A stretch of 10,287 nt of DNA from an uncultured Bacteroidota bacterium (GTDB lineage: Bacteria; Bacteroidota; Bacteroidia; Chitinophagales; Chitinophagaceae): the NCBI GenBank assembly GCA_903912435.1, contig CAIWHI010000154.1, forward strand, positions 1-10,287. Direction: 5' to 3'. The notes under the pieces were generated by a model. It was not told the origin of the DNA. It saw nothing but the letters and a program-made list of their open reading frames with translations, and did no database searches. This document shows positions 5,301 through 10,287 of the stretch, in pieces. Made by a program: the position numbers and the translations under genes. Position 1 is the stretch's first letter, and every line of letters begins with the position of its first letter.

Positions 5301-7628
5301 CTTGCAGGAACTTCAATGATGACTTATGATATGGGTAATGGTTGTACCACGACTACTGTGGCTATGGTAAATAACCTTGCATCTCCAATTAGTGGTGCCA
5401 CAACCCTTTGTTCTTCGGCATCTACTACCCTAACAGATGCTGTAAGTGGTGGTACATGGAGCAGTAGTGATATTACAAAGGCAACGATAAATACAACTAC
5501 CGGAGTAGTGAGCGGAGTTTCGGCGGGTGCAGTGATAATGACTTATACGGTAGGTGCAGGTTGCTATACCACTACAGGTATGGCCATTATTTCTGGTCCA
5601 ACCACTATATTAGGGACTACTTCACTTTGTCCTGGTATACCATCTACCTTAAGCAATACAGTGGGAGGTGGAACCTGGAGTAGCACAAATACTGCCGTTG
5701 CCACAATAGGTTTAAGTACGGGAGTAGTGAGTGGCTTAACTTTTGGTACATCCATAATTTCTTATGTTTTAGGTACAGGATGTTTTGCTACCACTATGGT
5801 AACAGTTGCCCCTCCAACTGGTGGGTCTATTACAGGTTTTGCTTCTGTTTGCCAGGGGCAGTCAACCTTTTATTCATCGACTGTATCAGGTGGTATATGG
5901 ACAAGTTCAAACACCGCAATAGCTACCATAGGTACCGGTACCGGATATATTACAGGTGTTGCTCCTGGAGTAGTTACAATCAGTTACACTGTCTCTAATG
6001 CTTGTGGTATTGCATTTGCCACAAAAACCATTGCAATCAATACTATACCTGCAATGGCATCCATAACAGGAGTAAGCTCAATATGCGTGGGTGGAGTAGT
6101 GACATTGACCGATGTAACCCCATCAGGTGTATGGAGTAGTAGTAATTCTGCAATAGCCAGTATAAACTCAGGTGGAGTTGTTACAGGTTTTGCCACTGGT
6201 GCTATTACAATCAGCTACTCATTAACAAATACTTTCGGATGCACTACTACAGCTTTCCTGCCTTTTACAGTGGCTTTGCCAATTGCTGCTTCAATAAGCG
6301 CATCAGGTCCTACTACATTCTGTACAGGTGGAAACGTTCTATTGACGGCAACTGCGGGTACTGGTCTTAGCTACCAATGGCAAATAGGTGGTGTAAATAT
6401 ATCAGGTGCTACTACAATCGGTTATTTCGTTACAACGTTGAGCGGTAATTATGATGTAGTAGTAAATAGCGGGGTAGGATGTAACAGCACTTCAAGCCCA
6501 ATAAATGTAACAGTTAATCCTACACACATTATTGTACCTACAGTTTCAATTAGCGCGACACCAGGCAATACTTTGTGTGTGGTTTCTTCACCAGTTACAT
6601 TTAGTGCATCACCTGTAGGTGGTGGAACCTTACCGGTTTATGATTGGTTTGTAAATGGTAGTTATGTTGCGTCTGGTGTGAATTATACTTACCCAACACC
6701 GGCAAACGGTGATATTGTAAAGTGTAGGCTAACCAGTAATGACGTTTGTGCCTTCCCAGATACAGCGGTTAACACAATGCCCATCACTATAAGTCCATTA
6801 CAATCCCCGTCAGTATCCATTAATGGTGATCCGGGGCATATTGTATGTAAGGGCGGTAACGATATCTTTACAGCTGTTCCTGCCTTCGGTGGTTCAGCAC
6901 CTATCTATTTATGGACTTTAAATGGAATCAATGTGGCTACAGGGCCTATATATGAAATATATGCACCATTGACAGGTGGAATAGTGAAATGCTTTATGAC
7001 CAGTAACTATCCTTGCCTGGTAACCAATACTGCGACAAGCAGTCCTTATTCATTCTCAGTTAATAATCCGGTTACCAACGTAGTAACCATGAAAGCTACC
7101 CATGTTAGTATACTCAATGGACAAACGGATACTTTTATGGTGACCACAACCCATGGTGGCAGCGCGCCTGCTTTTCAATGGTATATTAACGGTTTAGCTG
7201 TTCCTGGTGCAACAGATGCTATGTATATTACCACTGGTCTTCTGAATGGCCAGGTGGTAAATTGTGAGGTTACCAGTAATGAGCCATGTGTTACCAATCC
7301 TGTAGTATTTACTGGTGGTATTACAGTAAATGTAGGAGTGAATGGTATTAGCCCAATAAGTTCAAAAGATGGATTAACCCTGGCTCCAAATCCTAATAAT
7401 GGACAATTCACCATATCAGGTATATTGAAAAATTGGACTTCGGAAAAGACATTAATAACTGTAACCAATTTATTGGGTCAGGTAGTTTATTCATCTTATT
7501 TGAAGGTTGATAATGGCGCTATAAATGAAAACGTGATATTGAACCCCAATCTGTCAAATGGTATCTATTTAGTGAATATCACTGGTGTAAGTGATAAAAC
7601 AGTGTTCCATATTGCAATAGAGCGATAA
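2331..7628 (+). CDS. Giant secreted kelch/Ig-repeat protein with T9SS sorting domain
   Basis: This 1765-residue protein is probably exported by Sec and then across the outer membrane by the type IX system. An N-terminal signal peptide ends near TYAQ (about residue 47); M10 (ATG at 2358) is an alternative start giving a more typical signal length. Residues about 48-400 hold kelch-like propeller blades (DGTVLC, PDGRLYVAGGEY, NPVTNTWT, LPDGRAFF, DLPDGSVLF). Residues about 400-508 resemble the E-set domain that follows such propellers (GYGDDWQMESNYPIVRL, VQVVANG). Eleven BIG2-type repeats follow (510-1321), then a divergent unit (1322-1397), three larger Ig-like domains (about 1398-1672) and a T9SS type A tail (about 1673-1765, with LAPNPNNGQF and NGIYLVNI). 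A surface or secreted adhesive or ligand-binding role is inferred; no catalytic residues are recognised. The ligand is unknown. Confidence 0.93.
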   Translation: MHQKITSLTMKFQLLKRLSSLGRKVSLSSLLVIAAYALLSGVDTYAQGTWTPLVRTAPHFSGGVMILMTDGTVLCKSSSGGGQGTVFDKLTPDATGSYVNGTWTSIAAMHDDRLYFSSQVLPDGRLYVAGGEYGAGGPKSEVYNPVTNTWTMCPQIVFSHNISDANSEILPNGKVLQSVVDTASTRLNFLWDPATNTYSPTGSTLRTNNEAMWVKLPDSSVLFIDNYGMTSERYIPSTGTWINDATVPVNLYDPFGSEAGAAFMLPDGRAFFIGSTSTSAYYTPSGTTAPGTWAAGPSVAGMGAPDAASAMMPNGKVLEALSPIARADNHFPDSTFFYEFDYLTNTYTPVLTPVGTAFYPQACYITNMLDLPDGSVLFVQQGDNQFYEYMPGSAPLAAGKPTINNIIERRCDSFTITGTLFNGICEGAGYGDDWQMESNYPIVRLTSGTNVYYAKTTYWNRIGAVMTGALPDTAQFKIAGSVPNGTYNVQVVANGNPSANFTLHVGPAAITPASPSVCPGTTVPLTGLWGTGTWSSSNTAIATIDGVTGIATGVATGTTIITYFLGTCYSTATLTVNTSAGVINPTGAITMCAGGSINLTDATTGGTWSSSAIGVATIGSTSGTAVAAGLGVTTINYSTGSCSASTTITVIAPPAVITGIANVCPGTSSTLLDASSGGTWTSSASSIVTIGSLTGSVTGISAGTATITYNTGIGCNSTKIVTVNPLPVAITGTTTICSGITTTLSDATGGGTWSSGSTGVATIGAVSGSMNGISNGTSIITYTAATGCINTIMATINASPLPITGTFTLCAGSTTTLSDATSGGTWGSSNPGVASIGTLTGNLTTLTTGTTVITYYGTGCNATATITVNTAPGAISGVTTFCSAATTTLTDAVAGGTWSCSNTAVATVLPGSGLLTGAGTGTATITYAIGTCIATTNILVNQSPAAIIGATTQCVGFTTTLSDAVAGGTWTSSNTAVATIGAATGFMTAILAGTSMMTYDMGNGCTTTTVAMVNNLASPISGATTLCSSASTTLTDAVSGGTWSSSDITKATINTTTGVVSGVSAGAVIMTYTVGAGCYTTTGMAIISGPTTILGTTSLCPGIPSTLSNTVGGGTWSSTNTAVATIGLSTGVVSGLTFGTSIISYVLGTGCFATTMVTVAPPTGGSITGFASVCQGQSTFYSSTVSGGIWTSSNTAIATIGTGTGYITGVAPGVVTISYTVSNACGIAFATKTIAINTIPAMASITGVSSICVGGVVTLTDVTPSGVWSSSNSAIASINSGGVVTGFATGAITISYSLTNTFGCTTTAFLPFTVALPIAASISASGPTTFCTGGNVLLTATAGTGLSYQWQIGGVNISGATTIGYFVTTLSGNYDVVVNSGVGCNSTSSPINVTVNPTHIIVPTVSISATPGNTLCVVSSPVTFSASPVGGGTLPVYDWFVNGSYVASGVNYTYPTPANGDIVKCRLTSNDVCAFPDTAVNTMPITISPLQSPSVSINGDPGHIVCKGGNDIFTAVPAFGGSAPIYLWTLNGINVATGPIYEIYAPLTGGIVKCFMTSNYPCLVTNTATSSPYSFSVNNPVTNVVTMKATHVSILNGQTDTFMVTTTHGGSAPAFQWYINGLAVPGATDAMYITTGLLNGQVVNCEVTSNEPCVTNPVVFTGGITVNVGVNGISPISSKDGLTLAPNPNNGQFTISGILKNWTSEKTLITVTNLLGQVVYSSYLKVDNGAINENVILNPNLSNGIYLVNITGVSDKTVFHIAIER
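3858..6293 (+). repeat. Eleven tandem BIG2-type Ig repeats (72-78 aa each)
   Basis: Units begin at 3858, 4077, 4299, 4518, 4737, 4953, 5169, 5388, 5607, 5829 and 6063, so periods are 219, 222, 219, 219, 216, 216, 219, 219, 222, 234 and 231 bp. Each reads roughly I-x-G…C-x-G…TL-x-D…GGTWSS-x-NTAVATIG…TG…G…ITY…GC…T…V. Every unit carries one Cys near position 10 and one near the GC motif. Codon choice differs between units even where residues agree, so the copies are old and held together by protein-level selection. The last two units are longer and more divergent. Confidence 0.92.
6294..7067 (+). other. Divergent repeat unit and two large Ig-like domains
   Basis: From 6294 the GGTW motif is lost and replaced by a YQWQIGG segment, so this unit is transitional between the BIG2 array and the later Ig-like domains. 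From about 6522 and 6798 come two domains of about 90 residues with the pattern …C…F.A.P.GG..P.Y.W..NG…G.IVKC..TSN..C…, typical of Ig/PKD-like modules before T9SS tails. Each of the two has three Cys. Confidence 0.75.
7068..7346 (+). other. Third large Ig-like domain, lacking the first cysteine
   Basis: This domain follows the same pattern as its two predecessors (GGSAPAFQWYINGLAVPG, then VNCEVTSNEPC). However, the first conserved Cys, present as LCV and VCK in the preceding two, is absent here: the corresponding stretch reads HVSILNGQTDTF. It is the last module before the sorting domain. Confidence 0.7.
7347..7625 (+). other. T9SS type A C-terminal sorting domain
   Basis: The last ~93 residues contain the sorting-tail signature: APNPNNGQFTISG, then VTNLLGQVVYSS, then LSNGIYLVNI, ending in a short basic strand. 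In Bacteroidota this domain directs the protein to the type IX translocon; it is normally cleaved and the protein either released or attached to surface lipopolysaccharide. Confidence 0.9.
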
Positions 7629-7655
7629 GATTAGAGCTTTGAAATGTTAAAATTT

Positions 7656-7681
7656 GGGTGCCTACACAGGTGCCCTTTTTT
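7656..7681 (+). terminator. Terminator after the 1765-aa gene, with G-U pairs
   Basis: GGGUGCC (7656-7662) can pair with GGUGCCC (7669-7675) using two internal G-U pairs, around the loop UACACA, and is followed by six T (7676-7681). At DNA level the arms look like a direct repeat of GGTGCC. The stem begins 27 bases after the stop codon. Because of the wobble pairs it should fold on the + strand transcript only. Confidence 0.7.
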
Positions 7682-7777
7682 GTTGAAAGTTGTTTTTTTT
7701 GAGTAATGATGTATTTTAGATTGGTTTTGCTTCTGAATAGCCAGATGTGAACTAATGGTGGAATTGTCATTTAAATG

Positions 7778-7811
7778 TTTGTACTGCTATAGAATTTTTA
7801 TTTTATCTTTG
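7778..7811 (+). promoter_or_regulatory. Bacteroidota-type promoter of the second secreted protein
   Basis: The -7 element TATCTTTG (7804-7811) fits TAnnTTTG, and TTTG lies at 7778-7781 with a 22-bp gap, at the long end for this promoter class. The start site would be near 7817, leaving a leader of only about 14 nt before the ATG. The block TGCTATAG (7785-7792) is shared with the promoter at 2131-2160. Confidence 0.65.
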
Positions 7812-7830
7812 ATGTAACAAAACTTTAGGG

Positions 7831-10287
7831 ATGAAAAAAACGTTGTTTTTTCTAGTTTTTGCTTTAGTTCTTTTATCAAGTAGTCTATTTGCACAGTCCA
7901 GAAGCACCGGACATGAGGCGGCTAAAGGAGAGTTCAATTTTACCCAATTGGCCAATTATTACAGGTTGCATCCAGACAGGCCCAGGGAAATGGAAATTGA
8001 TAATGATGAGGATAATGACCACAGGCCCGACCATCCGGCCTGTACTGATACATCCCTTATTAAAACAATGAGGGTAACAGCATCGAGGGGAACATCCTGG
8101 TCGGCTCTTTTACCCGTATCCCCGGCTCCTACCGATTCATTTGATGCGGTTAATGATCCTGGAACTGCAATCCCTCCTGATACGCATGGTGCTGTTGACT
8201 CCAATTATTGTATGACCACTGTAAATACCAATGTGAAAATACAAACGCGAGCTGGTGGTGCCGTATCTCAGGTTTCACTGAATGCATTCTGGTCATCAGT
8301 GGTGTCAAGTGGTACATTTGACCCAAGGGTACATTACGATCCGTATACCAACAGGTGGTTTGTTGTGACTGTAAGTGGAGCCCAGTCATCTTCCTCATCA
8401 ATACTTATAGCAGTGTCTAAAACCAGTAACCCTACAGGTGCCTGGTGGACTTACCGTGTTACTGCTGATGGTACAGGAGTAAACTGGTTGGATTTTCCGA
8501 ATGTGGGTTATAACCAGAAATGGCTAACTATTACAGGCAATTTGTTTGCTAATACCGGTGGAGCTTATAATGGCGCAAAAATATTTGTTTTCAATAAGGC
8601 CAATCTTATGTCGGGCGTAGGAGCATCCTTTACAAGTTTCATTCGCACAACTTCATTTACCGTTTGTCCGGCACTAACCTATAATGCTACTCTGGGAAGT
8701 ATGTTTATGATAGAAAGCTGGGATGGTACAGCAGCCAGTGGTGGCCAGATGGAATTATGGAAAATCACCGGTGCAGTAGGATCTGAAACACTTACTTCAG
8801 TGGCGTTCCCCGCATCATCGGGAGTAAGGTGGCAGAATGGTTCCAATGCTATATCTGGTACATCAGGAGCCGACTTTGCTCCGCAATTAGGTACATCAAA
8901 TCTTATACAAACAAATGATGACCGGGTAGACCAACTCACCTATATTAATGGGCATTTATGGTTTGCACACACTATCTGGTTGCCCTATAGTACTTCGGTT
9001 AATGCAACCCGTTCTTCAATACAATGGTGGGAAATAGATACTGCGGGTACACCTATGCAAATAGGAATGATAGACGATGCAACTAATACCAATTTTTATG
9101 CATTCCCTACATTGGCGGTGAATTCAAGTGATGATGCCTTGATTGGATTTTCACGTTTTTCTACAGCCATACATCCCAGTGCCACCTATGCATTACGAAT
9201 GCATACTGATCCTGTAAACCAGATAAGGCCGGATTATATCTACAGGCATGGCCAGAATACTTATTTCAAAAACTTTGGCGGACCGAAAGACAGGTGGGGC
9301 GATTATTCTGCCTGTACCATAGATCCTGTAAATATGACTGACTTCTATACGATTCAGGAGGCAAGCGCATCTGCCGTAAATACATGGGATACCTGGTGGG
9401 CGCATGTGAAATTATGTTCGCCACCAGCAGCTATTACAGGTACATTCAGTGTATGTGTGGGTTCAACTACAACTTTGATAGACGATACGGTAGGTGGTAC
9501 ATGGTCTTCAACCAATACCGCTATGGCAACAATAGGTTCATCAACAGGGGTGTTGACTGGAGTAGCAGCCGGCACATCACTTATAAGCTATATCATTCCT
9601 TACGGTTGTTACGCTACCAAAGTAGTAACTGTAAACCCAGTACCTGTTAGCATTACCGGGCCAACATCACTTTGTACTGGTGGTACTGTTTCATATACTG
9701 ATGGTACAGCTGGTGGAACGTGGGTGAGTACCAATACAACAGTAGCAACAATAGGTTCTGCTTCAGGTACTCTAAACGGATTAACAGCAGGAACCACAAC
9801 AGTATCTTATATATTACCTAGCGGCTGCTCCATATCTATGGTGGTTTCGGTGAATACAGCACCGGGGCCTATTGTAGGTTCCCTGAGTCTGTGTTCGGGT
9901 ACAAGCACCACCTTATCGGATGCCACATTGGGTGGTACCTGGTCTAGTGTGATAACGGGGGTTGCTTCAATAAATTCTACATCTGGCCTGGTAACAGGTT
10001 TAGCTGCCGGAACCACAACTATTTCCTATTCATTAGGTGGGACATGTGTTTCTACGGCAATCTTTGCTGTATTTGCAGGTCCATCAGCGATAACAGGTAC
10101 AACCGGTATTTGCACGGGTAGCAGCACAACCTTAACTTCATTACCGGGTGGCGGTACTTGGTCGAGCAGTAATACTACTGTAGCCTCAATAGGTGCTTCA
10201 ACCGGATTAGCTACCGGACTATCAGCAGGTACATCAGCTATTAGTTATTTAATATCTACTGGTTGTAGTGTGGGTACAGTTATCACA
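7831..10287 (+). CDS. Secreted propeller protein with BIG2-type repeats (partial)
   Basis: The frame is open from the ATG to the right edge (819 codons, no stop), so the C-terminus is missing. A clear signal peptide (MKKTLFFLVF…SSSLFAQ, residues 1-22) fixes the start. An acidic stretch lies at 55-63. Residues about 95-532 form a probable beta-propeller module with motifs PPDTHGAV (115-122), FDPRVHYDPYTNRWFV (163-178), a segment around FPNVGYNQKW, and RWGDYSACTIDP (488-499). These resemble a widespread family of secreted bacterial proteins of unknown function, in which DTHGAVGP and RWGDYS are typical; this is from memory of the family. From residue 535 BIG2-type repeats begin. A T9SS tail is expected past the edge but not seen. 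The function is probably surface binding or adhesion; the ligand is unknown. Confidence 0.9.
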   Translation, partial: MKKTLFFLVFALVLLSSSLFAQSRSTGHEAAKGEFNFTQLANYYRLHPDRPREMEIDNDEDNDHRPDHPACTDTSLIKTMRVTASRGTSWSALLPVSPAPTDSFDAVNDPGTAIPPDTHGAVDSNYCMTTVNTNVKIQTRAGGAVSQVSLNAFWSSVVSSGTFDPRVHYDPYTNRWFVVTVSGAQSSSSSILIAVSKTSNPTGAWWTYRVTADGTGVNWLDFPNVGYNQKWLTITGNLFANTGGAYNGAKIFVFNKANLMSGVGASFTSFIRTTSFTVCPALTYNATLGSMFMIESWDGTAASGGQMELWKITGAVGSETLTSVAFPASSGVRWQNGSNAISGTSGADFAPQLGTSNLIQTNDDRVDQLTYINGHLWFAHTIWLPYSTSVNATRSSIQWWEIDTAGTPMQIGMIDDATNTNFYAFPTLAVNSSDDALIGFSRFSTAIHPSATYALRMHTDPVNQIRPDYIYRHGQNTYFKNFGGPKDRWGDYSACTIDPVNMTDFYTIQEASASAVNTWDTWWAHVKLCSPPAAITGTFSVCVGSTTTLIDDTVGGTWSSTNTAMATIGSSTGVLTGVAAGTSLISYIIPYGCYATKVVTVNPVPVSITGPTSLCTGGTVSYTDGTAGGTWVSTNTTVATIGSASGTLNGLTAGTTTVSYILPSGCSISMVVSVNTAPGPIVGSLSLCSGTSTTLSDATLGGTWSSVITGVASINSTSGLVTGLAAGTTTISYSLGGTCVSTAIFAVFAGPSAITGTTGICTGSSTTLTSLPGGGTWSSSNTTVASIGASTGLATGLSAGTSAISYLISTGCSVGTVIT
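9433..10287 (+). repeat. BIG2-type repeat array of the second protein (partial)
   Basis: Units begin at 9433, 9652, 9871 and 10090. The first three are each exactly 219 bp (73 residues); the fourth is cut by the window edge after 198 bp. Each has the pattern I-x-G…C-x-G/S…GGTW…ATIG or ASI…G…ISY…C, as in the array at 3858-6293, including the two conserved Cys. The array certainly continues or ends beyond the window. Confidence 0.92.

Noticed and set aside
3788..6196. Several reverse-strand ORFs of 60-75 codons across the giant gene
   Set aside because: They recur at the repeat period with similar Val/Pro-rich products, so they are antisense shadows of the Thr/Gly/Ser-rich repeat codons.
3858..6293. 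Regular repeats as a CRISPR array
   Set aside because: The period is about 219 bp, units lie in one open coding frame, and there are no short identical repeats alternating with unique spacers.
7889..8401. Short ORFs on both strands at the start of the second secreted protein
   Set aside because: The frame from 7831 has a signal peptide and stays open for 819 codons; the others overlap it and have no recognisable features.

Overview
The window looks like a chromosomal segment of a Bacteroidota bacterium, possibly from the Chitinophagales; that finer placement is a weak guess. The signs are the alpha subunit and L17 sequences, -7 elements of the TAnnTTTG type instead of sigma70 -10 boxes, AT-rich start regions without Shine-Dalgarno sequences, and a type IX secretion (T9SS) sorting domain on a very large secreted protein. 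All genes read on the + strand.

Region 1 (1-2032) is the 3' end of the ribosomal protein/alpha operon: the last codons of rpsD (S4), complete rpoA (RNA polymerase alpha) and complete rplQ (L17), closed by a strong 20-bp terminator. The gene order is the usual one, but the spacers are structured. The rpsD-rpoA gap has one segment that can pair with either of two upstream partners. The 253-bp rpoA-rplQ gap holds a terminator-like hairpin with a U tract, a second short hairpin, and AT-rich inverted and tandem repeats.

Region 2 (2033-7681) has a Bacteroidota-type promoter, a long leader and a 1765-residue exported protein. Its parts are a signal peptide, a kelch-like beta-propeller with an E-set/Ig-like domain, eleven tandem bacterial Ig-like (BIG2-type) repeats of 72-78 residues, a twelfth divergent unit, three larger Ig-like domains, and a C-terminal T9SS type A sorting domain. 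A short terminator containing G-U pairs follows.

Region 3 (7682-10287) begins with a promoter whose core closely resembles the one in region 2. It drives a second secreted protein that is still open at the right edge (819 residues visible). Its N-terminal module is a different probable beta-propeller, but it leads into the same 73-residue BIG2-type repeats (three full units and most of a fourth). The two genes therefore look like neighbouring surface or secreted modular proteins that share a repeat stalk and probably regulation, while carrying different N-terminal heads. Their ligands or substrates cannot be read from the sequence.
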